From Haliea sp. (GTDB lineage Bacteria; Pseudomonadota; Gammaproteobacteria; Pseudomonadales; Halieaceae), in assembly GCA_002862465.1 (NCBI GenBank), contig PKDD01000177.1, forward strand, positions 1-35,809: a stretch of DNA of 35,809 bases, given 5' to 3'. Positions within the stretch are counted from its first letter, which is position 1. Each line of letters begins with the position of its first letter. The position numbers were made by a program, and so were the translations under genes. Under the pieces are notes generated by a model, which did not search any database, had not been told where the DNA came from, and worked only from the letters and a program-made list of their open reading frames with translations. Shown in pieces: positions 15,996 to 23,710 of this stretch.

Positions 15996-16661
15996 ATGGG
16001 GCAGCAGTTTCAGGTTCATGGTTTACAAATAGATATTGTCTCAGATGTGGTGTGCCCTTGGTGCATTATAGGTTACAAGCAGTTGATGTTGGCGCTGTCT
16101 AAGATGCCCGGGCAGTTTAACGTGGTAATTCACTGGCATCCGTTCGAGCTTAATCCGCAGATGCCTGAGGCAGGGCAGAACCTCCGTCAGCACATTGCGC
16201 AGAAATATCGTCGTTCTCCCGAACAAAGTCAGAGAGTGCAAACCCGACTTTCAGCGCTAGGTAAGTCTCTCGGTTTTACTTTTGATTACTTTGAGGGTAT
16301 GCGCATGGTCAACACGTTTCGTGCGCACCAGCTATTGTACTGGGCCGGTGAGCAGCAGCTGCAGACAGAATTAAAGTTGGCGCTCTTTGAAGCATTTTTT
16401 TCGCACAGGGAGGATGTCAATGTCCCGAGTGTGCTTGCCGCAGTAGCCGCAAGGGCGGGTCTGGACGGTTTAGAGGCAAGCCGTGTCTTGTCTGACCAGC
16501 GCTATGCGGGTGGGGTTCGTGCTCAGCAGCAGCACTGGCTGGAGCAGGAGGTGTACGCGGTGCCGACATTCGTGTTTCAGGAGCAGTATATTGTTCCGGG
16601 AGCGCAAGAGGCCGACTCGTTTGTCAGGTTGTTAAAAAAGATTCAAGCCAGGGCCGCTTGA
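15996..16661 (+). CDS. DsbA family oxidoreductase, FrnE-like
   Basis: A 221-residue cytoplasmic thiol-disulfide oxidoreductase or isomerase of the FrnE/2-hydroxychromene-2-carboxylate isomerase-like branch. It has no signal peptide. The active-site motif CPWC is at residues 20-23 (VSDVVCPWCIIGYKQL). It is followed by WHPFELNPQMPEAG, the helical insertion with NTFRAHQLLYWA, and the cis-proline loop VPTFVFQEQYIVPGAQ. A very good ribosome binding site (TAGGAGGAG) precedes the ATG. It stands alone with 251 bp upstream and 157 bp downstream without genes. Related proteins in other bacteria are linked to polyketide maturation or oxidative stress; no such genes are near. Confidence 0.88.
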   Translation: MGQQFQVHGLQIDIVSDVVCPWCIIGYKQLMLALSKMPGQFNVVIHWHPFELNPQMPEAGQNLRQHIAQKYRRSPEQSQRVQTRLSALGKSLGFTFDYFEGMRMVNTFRAHQLLYWAGEQQLQTELKLALFEAFFSHREDVNVPSVLAAVAARAGLDGLEASRVLSDQRYAGGVRAQQQHWLEQEVYAVPTFVFQEQYIVPGAQEADSFVRLLKKIQARAA

Positions 16662-16724
16662 CGGGGATAGTTGTCGAAGCCCTTATTAAATTCCGACGGC
16701 TGAGAATATCAGCATCAGGGTCTT

Positions 16725-16739
16725 TGAGCACTGTGCTCA
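16725..16739. promoter_or_regulatory. 15-bp inverted repeat TGAGCAC-T-GTGCTCA
   Basis: A perfect 7+7 bp inverted repeat with a single central base sits 80 bp before the protease/transglutaminase/ligase operon and 64 bp after the FrnE-like gene. It has no T-tract and so is unlikely to be a terminator. Its symmetry suits a dimeric repressor operator. The role is inferred. Confidence 0.38.
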
Positions 16740-16818
16740 TTCAGGGTGATAATTTACATTCGCGTCCGCGCTGGTTAGAGTTGCACCCCGTTTACGTAGA
16801 TCGCAATGCTGCACTTGG

Positions 16819-17592
16819 ATGTCTATGATTAACCGCACTACCCCTTCTCTTGCTGTCTTTATAGCGTTTTTTTCCGCACTGGTTGGGTGTGAAGTGATTC
16901 CGGTGACTGCGACGGCCGATGATGCCCGTCTAGATCAGCTTATGTCGAGCATGGAACAGAGCTTGACGAATCAGGCGACGGTTAGCGCAGAGCTCCAGGA
17001 GCAGCGACAGCATTTAGAGCTGCAGCAACAATATTTAACGCTGATGAGCCGGGATATTGACGAGGCCGTCAACGATTTTATTGAAGAGAATTGCCCTAAG
17101 GCCGAGGCCTGTCCTGCGCCACTTGAATCCGCGGGCAAGATGCGCGTGGGCGCTCTGGAGACGATTTGGCTGCCTGACCTTGATTTAGCGCTGCGAGCGA
17201 GAATTGATACGGGCGCGAAAACTTCCTCCATCGACGCCAGCAACATTAAGCCGTTTGAGCGTGATGGCAAGCGCTGGGTACGTTTTGATGTGGTAGATCC
17301 CACGTCAGGTAGATTGATATCTTTGGAGCGCAGGCTTGAGCGGACAATGGGCATTATTAGGTCCGGGAAACAGGTATCGAAGCGTCGTCCCGTGGTAAAA
17401 ATGAGCGTTTTAATTGGAGACCTTGAACAAATTGCGGAGTTCAGCTTGAGCAGCATTAGCCATAGAGATTATCAAGTGTTAATAGGTCGCAGTATTTTAA
17501 GGGATGTGATGATAGTAGATGTGAGTCGCGAAAATATTGCGCCATACACCCAGTCTGAGATGCCATCTGCCAGTAAAGAGAATGTTCGGTGA
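16819..17592 (+). CDS. Retropepsin-like aspartic/'ATP-dependent zinc' protease family lipoprotein
   Basis: A 257-residue lipoprotein: signal sequence LAVFIAFFSALVGC with the lipobox LVGC, then a coiled-coil region rich in Gln/Glu/Leu (about residues 36-85) and a C-terminal retropepsin-like domain. The family's active-site triad appears as RIDTGAKTSSIDAS, with the Asp of DTG as presumed catalytic residue, and the domain closes with DYQVLIGRSILRDVMIVD. The Pfam family is still labelled as a putative zinc protease, though the fold is that of retroviral aspartic proteases. It starts an operon in which each following gene overlaps the last (GTGA at 17589-17592), with an inactive transglutaminase-7TM protein and an ATP-grasp ligase. 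It probably trims a peptide or protein modified by the ligase; that is inference from the known linkage. Confidence 0.82.
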   Translation: MSMINRTTPSLAVFIAFFSALVGCEVIPVTATADDARLDQLMSSMEQSLTNQATVSAELQEQRQHLELQQQYLTLMSRDIDEAVNDFIEENCPKAEACPAPLESAGKMRVGALETIWLPDLDLALRARIDTGAKTSSIDASNIKPFERDGKRWVRFDVVDPTSGRLISLERRLERTMGIIRSGKQVSKRRPVVKMSVLIGDLEQIAEFSLSSISHRDYQVLIGRSILRDVMIVDVSRENIAPYTQSEMPSASKENVR

Positions 17593-19106
17593 ATCAGAAG
17601 TGGACGTTTCATATAATACTGATTTTGATCGCTTTAGTCGGGATGGGGACCGCGGTCATGCGCCACCTATCGGCTGGAACGCCGTTTTTGCCGGGACAGG
17701 AGAAATCCGTATGGTTGGTTGAAGCGCGGGTTGACTTCGACATCACAGAAGGCCCCGTTAGTGCCAGCCTTAGTTTGCCCGACGCCCAACCACCTGGCTT
17801 TGAGTTGTTTCAGGAGCAGGCGGCTTCTCCGGGTTATGGCTTTACCGTTCTAGGGCAGGGAGATAATCGGCGTGCTGAATGGACTAAGCGAGAGGCGGAG
17901 GGTGAACAGTCACTTTATTATAGTGCCCAGTTGGTCGAATCAGACAGTGATAGCGCCAGTGCAGCCGAGGCGCCTTCCACAACTAATGAATACAATAACT
18001 ATTGGGAGAATGCGCAAGAGCTGGCGGCCAAAGAATTGCTTAGTCTGGCGCGGGAAAAATCCAGCTCTTCGCTGAGTCTGGCACGCGAACTAATCAAGTT
18101 ACTTAACAGCCCCTCGTCCCAGAATGCCGGTCTTTTGCGCTCAGATACTTTGTCTCAAGCCGAGTTGCTAATATATTTTCTCAATCGCGCCGATATTCCT
18201 GCGCGCTATGTGATGGGGCTCTATCTAGAGGATGCTCGACGCCGCCAGGTACTGACACCGATGGTTGAGGTTTATACCGAGCGAGAGTGGCTGCTGATCA
18301 ATCCCAAAACGGGCGTTGTGGGCGTACCATCCAACTTGCTGCTGTGGCACCGTGGGGGGGTTTCCGTTCTGGATGTGTCGGGTGGCAAGAACTCACGGGT
18401 TCATTTTTCAATGATTCGGCAGACTGTTCCTGCCGCGCAGTTGGCTCAAGTCACTAAAAGTGACAGTATTTTTTCTCGGCTCGGTGTTCAGCGGTTGCCG
18501 ATTGAAGAGCAGAGCATGTTTAAGTTGCTGCTGCTGTTGCCGCTGGGTGCGGCAGTGGTGGTGTTTATGCGGGTCATAATTGGCCTGAAAACATCGGGTA
18601 CCTTCATGCCGGTACTGATTGCACTGGCTTTTCTGCAGACCTCGTTAGTCGAGGGCCTGATCAGTTTTGTGCTGATCGTTGCTGCCGGCTTAGCGCTCCG
18701 AGGTTATTTGAGTCGGCTGAACCTTTTATTAGTGTCCCGTATCGCCGCACTGATTGTATTGGTGATATTCATGATTTCTGCCTTCAGTATTATCGGTTAC
18801 CAACTCGGCTACAGTGCCGGCATGGCGATTACTTTTTTCCCTATGATTATTATTGCTTGGACCATTGAGCGAATGTCGATTCTCTGGGAGGAAGATGGCC
18901 CCAGTGAGGTATTGAGCCAGGGCGGCGGCAGCTTGCTGGTTGCGGTAATCGCTTACCTGCTGATGCAGATGCCACTGTTCGTCCACCTGACGTTTAATTT
19001 TCCAGAGCTTAATTTGGTGTTGTTGGCCTCGATCCTGGCGATGGGGCAATACACCGGCTATAAACTGTCAGAACTGTGGCGCTTTAGAGCAATGGACGAT
19101 CTTTGA
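17589..19106 (+). CDS. Inactive transglutaminase fused to seven transmembrane helices (UUP1-type)
   Basis: A 505-residue inner-membrane protein. One N-terminal helix (HIILILIALVGMGTAVM) leads to a periplasmic transglutaminase-like domain of about 230 residues, with the helix LLRSDTLSQAELLIYFLNRA and strand IPARYVMGLYLED. At the place of the catalytic Cys there is Ser/Asp/Thr sequence, so the domain is predicted inactive and used for binding. From about residue 308 onward there is a run of hydrophobic helices (MFKLLLLLPLGAAVVVFM through NLVLLASILAMG) consistent with seven spans. This fusion is a known family that travels with a retropepsin-like protease and an ATP-grasp ligase, both present here. 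GTG start overlaps the upstream stop; TGATG links it to the next gene. Confidence 0.88.
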   Translation: MNQKWTFHIILILIALVGMGTAVMRHLSAGTPFLPGQEKSVWLVEARVDFDITEGPVSASLSLPDAQPPGFELFQEQAASPGYGFTVLGQGDNRRAEWTKREAEGEQSLYYSAQLVESDSDSASAAEAPSTTNEYNNYWENAQELAAKELLSLAREKSSSSLSLARELIKLLNSPSSQNAGLLRSDTLSQAELLIYFLNRADIPARYVMGLYLEDARRRQVLTPMVEVYTEREWLLINPKTGVVGVPSNLLLWHRGGVSVLDVSGGKNSRVHFSMIRQTVPAAQLAQVTKSDSIFSRLGVQRLPIEEQSMFKLLLLLPLGAAVVVFMRVIIGLKTSGTFMPVLIALAFLQTSLVEGLISFVLIVAAGLALRGYLSRLNLLLVSRIAALIVLVIFMISAFSIIGYQLGYSAGMAITFFPMIIIAWTIERMSILWEEDGPSEVLSQGGGSLLVAVIAYLLMQMPLFVHLTFNFPELNLVLLASILAMGQYTGYKLSELWRFRAMDDL

Positions 19107-20092
19107 TGAGTAAGCCGTGGGTCTCGGTAAAGAGCTTGAAAGAATTCGGAATGTTGGGAATGAACTGCCGTAACGTGGACTTTATCAATCGCTATAACCA
19201 GCGTAAAGACTTTCCTCTGGTTGATAATAAACTGAAGACTAAGCTGTTGGCTCAAGAGTATGCCGTCTCCACGCCGGGGTTAAAATTCGTGGTCAGCGAG
19301 CAACATGAGATCAGTCATATTGAGCAACAGCTGGCAGATATTGACAATTTTGTACTCAAGCCGGCAAAAGGTTCTGGAGGGAAAGGTATATTGGTCGTGA
19401 CAGGCCGTCAGGGAAATCAGTTTGTGCGCAGTTCAGGCGCCTTGATTGACATTTCCGATATTCGCCGCCATATGAGTAACATTCTTGCGGGCCTATATTC
19501 CCTAGCGGGCTCGGCGGATGTGGTGATTATCGAGGACCTTATCGCGTTTGACGATTGCTTTATGGGATATTCGCACGAGGGCGTGCCCGATATTCGCATC
19601 ATTGTTTTTTGTGGATATCCGGTCATGGCTATGCTGCGTCTCGCCACCGCTGCGTCCGATGGTAAAGCCAACCTACATCAGGGGGCAGTGGGTGTCGGGC
19701 TAGCGCTGGATTCAGGCCGTTGCTTGCAGGCGGCGCAGTTCGGTAGACCAATCAAATTACATCCCGACACAGGTTGCGCATTGAGGGACATCCGTATATC
19801 TGGGTGGCGGGAGATCCTTCTTTTGGCATCACAGTGCTATGATATGACCGGTCTGGGCTATATCGGCACTGATATCGTACTGGATAAGCTTGCCGGTCCG
19901 CAGTTGCTGGAGCTAAACGCTAGGCCCGGCTTGGCAATCCAAATCACCAATGGTCGTGGCCTGTTACCCAGACTGCGTCACATCGAACAAATAAGTATCA
20001 ACCGACGCTTTCGTGCAGAGCAGCGTGTGGATTATGTTATGCGGCATTTTGCCGAGGAGCTGTCTCTAGCACATAGCCCTGATGTAGGATAA
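19106..20092 (+). CDS. ATP-grasp ligase, RimK-related alpha-L-glutamate ligase-like
   Basis: A 328-residue cytoplasmic ATP-grasp enzyme that would join an amino acid or small acid to an acceptor with ATP. Visible elements: NRYNQRKDFPLVDNKLKTK near the start, the nucleotide-binding FVLKPAKGSGGKGILVV strand-loop, VVIIEDLI, DIRIIVFCGYPVMAMLR, and the Mg2+-binding strand LLELNARPGLAIQI with Glu and Asn near the end. It belongs to the RimK-related ligase group always found beside the 7TM transglutaminase-like protein. Start is ATG 19106 directly overlapping the upstream stop (TGATG). The acceptor molecule is unknown; a periplasmic or peptidoglycan-linked peptide is the usual suggestion. It is followed after 3 bp by the fieF-like gene. 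Confidence 0.87.
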   Translation: MSKPWVSVKSLKEFGMLGMNCRNVDFINRYNQRKDFPLVDNKLKTKLLAQEYAVSTPGLKFVVSEQHEISHIEQQLADIDNFVLKPAKGSGGKGILVVTGRQGNQFVRSSGALIDISDIRRHMSNILAGLYSLAGSADVVIIEDLIAFDDCFMGYSHEGVPDIRIIVFCGYPVMAMLRLATAASDGKANLHQGAVGVGLALDSGRCLQAAQFGRPIKLHPDTGCALRDIRISGWREILLLASQCYDMTGLGYIGTDIVLDKLAGPQLLELNARPGLAIQITNGRGLLPRLRHIEQISINRRFRAEQRVDYVMRHFAEELSLAHSPDVG

Positions 20093-20095
20093 ATA

Positions 20096-21031
20096 ATGCA
20101 AGCCCCTGTTGAGCCAGTATCGACCTCGAGAAAAGATATGGCCCGCTTGATGCGTCTTGCGACCTACGCTTCCCTTGCTGTTGCGCTTATTTTGGTTTTT
20201 GGCAAAACGATCGCTTGGATTACGACTGATTCGGTGAGTCTTCTGGCCACTCTTCTTGATTCTATTCTGGACGGGCTGGCCTCGCTAATTAATCTGTTCG
20301 CAGTGCGGCACGCGATCACTCCGGCCGATAAAGAGCATCGTTTTGGTCATGGAAAGGCGGAGGCGCTAGCAGGCCTTGCTCAGGCAGCATTTATTGTAGG
20401 ATCTATAGTCTTCTTATTGCTGGAAGCGGGCAAGCGCTTAATTGACCCCGTACCGGCAGAGTCCTATGGGCTCGGTCTCGCGGTCATGATTTGTTCTATT
20501 GTTCTGACGTCGTCACTGATGCTATTCCAGCAATACGTTATTCGTAAGACTGATTCCACGGCCATCAAGGCAGATGCACTCCATTACCGCACGGATTTGC
20601 TGGTGAACGTCACTGTTATTGTTGCGCTAGTACTTGCCGCTAAGGGCTGGGGAGGGTTTGATGCGCTGTTTGCGCTAGGTATTGCGTTTTTTATCTTGTA
20701 TAGCGCTTGGGGAATTCTCAGTCAGTCCCTCAACGACCTGATGGATAGGGAACTCCCGCTCTCCGAGCGGGACGCCATCACTGCCATTGCACTTTCGCAT
20801 TCGAAAGTCATAGGTGTGCATGACTTGAGGACTCGACGATCTGGTATCGCCACGTTTGTTCAGTTACATCTGGAAGTGAATGACGAACTCACGTTATTGG
20901 AAGCTCATACCATCTCTGACGAAGTGGAACTGAGTCTGCAGGATGCTTACCCTGCAGCTGAAATTATTATGCACCTTGACCCAATCTCTATCGTGCCCTT
21001 CGAGCCGGTCCCCAGCTTTCTTAAGACATAG
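20096..21031 (+). CDS. fieF: Cation diffusion facilitator, FieF/YiiP-like exporter
   Basis: A 311-residue inner-membrane metal/proton antiporter. The transmembrane metal site is present: the Asp pair in LLDSILDGLASL in helix 2 and HYRTD (H-x3-D) in helix 5, as in Zn/Fe exporters of the FieF type. RFGHGKAEALAGLAQ follows helix 2 as expected. A C-terminal cytoplasmic metal-binding domain (about residues 215-300) contains VHDLRTRRSGIATFVQLHLEV and AAEIIMHLDP. Likely cargo is Zn2+ or Fe2+ with possible Cd2+/Mn2+. It begins 3 bp after the ligase gene, so is translated from the same message, which may be chance or hint at metal use by the operon. It converges with the TonB receptor gene. Confidence 0.92.
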   Translation: MQAPVEPVSTSRKDMARLMRLATYASLAVALILVFGKTIAWITTDSVSLLATLLDSILDGLASLINLFAVRHAITPADKEHRFGHGKAEALAGLAQAAFIVGSIVFLLLEAGKRLIDPVPAESYGLGLAVMICSIVLTSSLMLFQQYVIRKTDSTAIKADALHYRTDLLVNVTVIVALVLAAKGWGGFDALFALGIAFFILYSAWGILSQSLNDLMDRELPLSERDAITAIALSHSKVIGVHDLRTRRSGIATFVQLHLEVNDELTLLEAHTISDEVELSLQDAYPAAEIIMHLDPISIVPFEPVPSFLKT

Positions 21032-21055
21032 ACATTTTGGCGCAGTTGATACCGA

Positions 21056-23131
21056 TTAAAACGTGTAGATCAGCCGTGCAAAAATATTAGAGCCGGAACC
21101 GGGTAGGCGGGCACCGAGCGCAATGTCTGGATTGATCACCCGGTTATAACCACCCAGATGATCTTCATAGCGTTTGTCGAGCAGGTTATCTACGCCTGCG
21201 GCCAGTTGCAGATTTCTGGTAGCATACCAAGTGGCGTTCAAATTGATTAGGCCATAGCTTGAAGATTCCTGTTCGTCATTGACCGCGCTGACATTGTCCT
21301 GCTTGGCATAACCTACTGTTTCGATTGTCGCCGTCCATTTGGGCGCGGTGTAAGTAAGGCGAACAGTAGCGTTGGGTGGGGCGATTCGATAGAGATTGTC
21401 GTCACTAGAATCATCACGCTCGCCACGGACATAGTTCACTAGACCCGACAGAGACCATTGCGGGTTCAGGTACCAGGCCCAGTCCATATCAAAGCCATAC
21501 AGTTGAGCGTCCACATTGGTGAATCGCAGCGGGTCTGGATTATTGGTACCAGACTGAGCATTCATCATCCGCACAAAGGCGATCGCAGCCGGGTCTTCGT
21601 TGACGGTTCCTTGGATATAGTCGCTGACCTTGCTGTAAAAAATGCGTGGCGACAGCGTCAGCATATCATCGCTGTAGTCTAGGCCAGACTCAATCTGACG
21701 GGATACCTCTGGGTTCAGAGCAATGGTTCCAGTATAGGTGTAGCCGTCCGCCAGTCCCGCCGTCGCCTGCAGTGGCAGCCACAAGTAGCGCTCCTGATAA
21801 CTTGGAGAGCGATTCTTTTGAGCCACTCCAAAGTACCAACTGGCATTGGTTGTAGCTCTGAACCAAGCTTTTGCAGCGAGGTCGAGGTTGTTATCGACTT
21901 GTCTGAGTTTGGAATTATTGAACGTATCACGTAAGGTCGCTGCGGGAGGCATCATCATTGCCGGTGTGGCGTTCACTTCATCCGCATCCATCTCTACGCG
22001 GTTGAAGCGTATACCAAACTCCCCACTCCAATGGTTGTTGAAGTTCTCATTGCGTTCGAAAAATGCCCCTAGCACTTCGCGTCTGGCATGATTAAATGTG
22101 TCGATAAAAAACATAGGGTTATTGGGGTTATCAACATCTGCGTTGTGTTTTGCGCTAAAGCCATCGAATCCAAATGTTGACGAGCCCATGTTATCGAACA
22201 CGGTGGTCATCAATTTAAAACCCATATTGTCACTGGAGGCGCTGATACGTCTCCACTGGCCCGTCGCAGGTGCCTCGCGCAGCAGGTAGTTCGTCATCGT
22301 ATGATCGAGGTTGCTGCTGAAAAGCGCGACCGTTACATTGACCACCTCACTTCTATCGAAGTTGTAACGTACGCTATACAAGTCCCCTTTTATTGTTTCT
22401 ATATCTGTTGGCAGTGCGGGCGTGCCGCTGGCGCCGGTGTCGTTGTAGCCATAGTTTAGCTGCACAGTATGATTGTCGGTGTGAAAGCCGTAACCTAGGT
22501 CGTAACGCTGGCGCTCATATTCGGTCGCTGTGATTTTGCCATCGGGAAATGCAGCTTCGTCACCGTTCTCTGTCATTGCGGCGACTCTGATTTTGTGGTG
22601 TTTATTGCTGGCATAGACTGCTGACTCAAGGTGATAGGCATCATTCACAGATTGAACATTGCCACTTAGACGGCCTCCTAGTGCGAATTCCTCTTCTGCA
22701 CCAAATTCACCTTGTATCGATTTGACATCGATAGCCCCACCGATTGACTCCTGAGCCACACTGACGGGAACGATGCCACGGTAGATCTTAAGCGACTCCA
22801 ATTGGCCGCCCACCGCATAAGACATCGGCGGATCCATCCAGTTCGGTCCTGAGGGGGCAAGATGTGTTCCATCCATGGATACGGCTATGCGCGAGCCGAA
22901 CATGCCCCGGTACTGAGGAATGCCGGTGAGCGGTCCGTTAGTGTTGACGTTGGCCCCGGGTGCTTTCTTTAACAACTGCGCCAAATCTGATGAGATCAGT
23001 AGTTCATCAGCGACATCAATAGTGCGCGTATTTTGACTGGCGGTGACCACCAATTCTTCTAAATGGTCCGCGTGTACCTGCACTGTGCAGAGCAGCGTGA
23101 CGACGACCAAAGGGTAGATTTTTGTTACCAT
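21056..23131 (-). CDS. TonB-dependent outer-membrane receptor (putative metal/metallophore type)
   Basis: About 691 residues: signal peptide (MVTKIYPLVVVTLLCTVQVHA), TonB box (HLEELVVTAS), a plug domain with APGANVNTNGPLTGIPQYRG, FGSRIAVSMDG and a SIGGAIDVKS segment, then a 22-strand barrel. It ends in NIFARLIYTF with a C-terminal Phe. The NGPLTGI-x-QYRGMFG and SGPNWMDPP plug sequences are a distinct subgroup; I associate it loosely with copper or other metal receptors, unproven. The ATG at 23131 is chosen because a consensus -10 puts the transcript start near 23176, which rules out the longer start at 23191; 23167 remains possible. Regulation by a CRP-type activator is suggested by the site at 23208. 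A cation exporter gene converges on it. Confidence 0.88.
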   Translation of the reverse strand: MVTKIYPLVVVTLLCTVQVHADHLEELVVTASQNTRTIDVADELLISSDLAQLLKKAPGANVNTNGPLTGIPQYRGMFGSRIAVSMDGTHLAPSGPNWMDPPMSYAVGGQLESLKIYRGIVPVSVAQESIGGAIDVKSIQGEFGAEEEFALGGRLSGNVQSVNDAYHLESAVYASNKHHKIRVAAMTENGDEAAFPDGKITATEYERQRYDLGYGFHTDNHTVQLNYGYNDTGASGTPALPTDIETIKGDLYSVRYNFDRSEVVNVTVALFSSNLDHTMTNYLLREAPATGQWRRISASSDNMGFKLMTTVFDNMGSSTFGFDGFSAKHNADVDNPNNPMFFIDTFNHARREVLGAFFERNENFNNHWSGEFGIRFNRVEMDADEVNATPAMMMPPAATLRDTFNNSKLRQVDNNLDLAAKAWFRATTNASWYFGVAQKNRSPSYQERYLWLPLQATAGLADGYTYTGTIALNPEVSRQIESGLDYSDDMLTLSPRIFYSKVSDYIQGTVNEDPAAIAFVRMMNAQSGTNNPDPLRFTNVDAQLYGFDMDWAWYLNPQWSLSGLVNYVRGERDDSSDDNLYRIAPPNATVRLTYTAPKWTATIETVGYAKQDNVSAVNDEQESSSYGLINLNATWYATRNLQLAAGVDNLLDKRYEDHLGGYNRVINPDIALGARLPGSGSNIFARLIYTF

Positions 23132-23172
23132 ACGGTTTCCATTTTTCAAAATTGTACTGAGCGGCATATCTT

Positions 23173-23191
23173 GTGTACCGAGATTATACAC
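23173..23191. promoter_or_regulatory. Inverted repeat GTGTA-N9-TACAC over the -10 and start point
   Basis: A perfect 5+5 bp inverted repeat with a 9-bp spacer encloses the TATAAT -10 (minus strand, 23188-23183) and the predicted transcript start of the TonB receptor gene. A protein bound here would block RNA polymerase, so it is a repressor operator candidate. The symmetry is short and could be chance. Confidence 0.35.
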
Positions 23192-23223
23192 GCAAATATT
23201 ATTGCCTTGTGAAGCGGTTCACA
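23183..23223 (-). promoter_or_regulatory. CRP-type site with consensus -10 for the TonB receptor gene
   Basis: TGTGAAGCGGTTCACA at 23208-23223 has both perfect CRP half-sites (TGTGA-N6-TCACA). On the minus strand a perfect TATAAT lies at 23188-23183. The predicted start point is near 23176, which puts the CRP site centre close to -40. That is near the class II activator position, where the site replaces the -35 hexamer, and no good -35 is visible. The downstream gene starts at 23131. Confidence 0.62.
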
Positions 23224-23560
23224 TAATCAAATTTCCGGTTGATGGGCAGCCGCGGTCAGAGACTGATGGTATCCCTGATCCAAGGTAAAAGTCTCTGCGT
23301 GATCACGATGCGCTGCCACTAGTCAATCAGTGTCTTAGCACAGAGGCGCCATCCTCATTGCGTGCGGCGAGGCAGTCGGTTTGTGTCGGTTAGTATTTCA
23401 TCGATTTATCCGTTTCCGTTGATGCTCAGCGGCAACGTGGTCCTTGAGTTTGCAACCTAGTTGCGCGGGTTGAAGTGCGCCTGCGTTTACCAAAAGGCTT
23501 GTTAATCCGCCTGTCTTTTTCCGTGGGGACGGCATCATGGCACCCAATTTTGCGTTGCGT
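23224..23560. other. Gene-free spacer between divergent TonB receptor and catabolic operon
   Basis: No reading frame here looks coding and no terminator or RNA gene was recognised. It contains one copy each of two short direct repeats whose second copies lie in the leader of the next operon: CGTTTACCAA (23484 and 23634) and CGCCTGTCTTT (23508 and 23621). Their significance is unknown. Confidence 0.4.
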
Positions 23561-23598
23561 GATACTTGAACGCTGTCAAATCATACTGTATGTTCAAA
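23561..23598 (+). promoter_or_regulatory. Promoter/operator of the acyl-CoA dehydrogenase operon, copy 1
   Basis: A -35 TTGAAC (23566-23571) and a -10 TATGTT (23589-23594) are spaced by 17 bp. The perfect inverted repeat CATAC-T-GTATG (23582-23592) overlaps the -10. The same 38 bp, with no gap and about seven differences confined mostly to the centre, occurs at 31819-31856 before the maoC operon. Such conservation between two non-coding sites implies one regulator for both operons, probably a TetR-like repressor that responds to an acyl-CoA; the regulator type is a guess. Confidence 0.72.
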
Positions 23599-23608
23599 TC
23601 CTGATTTT

Positions 23609-23629
23609 AGACAGGAAAATCGCCTGTCT
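23609..23629 (+). repeat. Inverted repeat AGACAGG-N7-CCTGTCT in the operon leader
   Basis: A perfect 7+7 bp inverted repeat with a 7-nt loop lies about 10 bp downstream of the predicted transcript start of the acyl-CoA dehydrogenase operon. It could be a hairpin at the 5' end of the message or a second operator. Confidence 0.4.
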
Positions 23630-23710
23630 TTAACGTTTACCAACAAGCGTTTTGTTCTTATCGCCGTCTGGCTTATTGAGAGTAATGCGCCCCAACAATG
23701 AGGTGGTCCC

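Noticed and set aside
16971-17456. Minus-strand open frame of 161 codons inside the protease gene
   Set aside because: Ser/Arg-rich shadow translation of a gene whose plus-strand product is clear.
23585-23600. LexA-like half-site (TACTGTATG) in the shared promoter elements
   Set aside because: The LexA pattern needs CTG-N10-CAG; the right half is absent in both copies. The better description is the CATAC-T-GTATG inverted repeat.
23484-23643. Short direct repeats (CGTTTACCAA and CGCCTGTCTTT) around the first catabolic promoter, considered as a mobile-element or recombination scar
   Set aside because: The repeats are 10-11 bp, in different order and spacing, and no transposase or target duplication is present.
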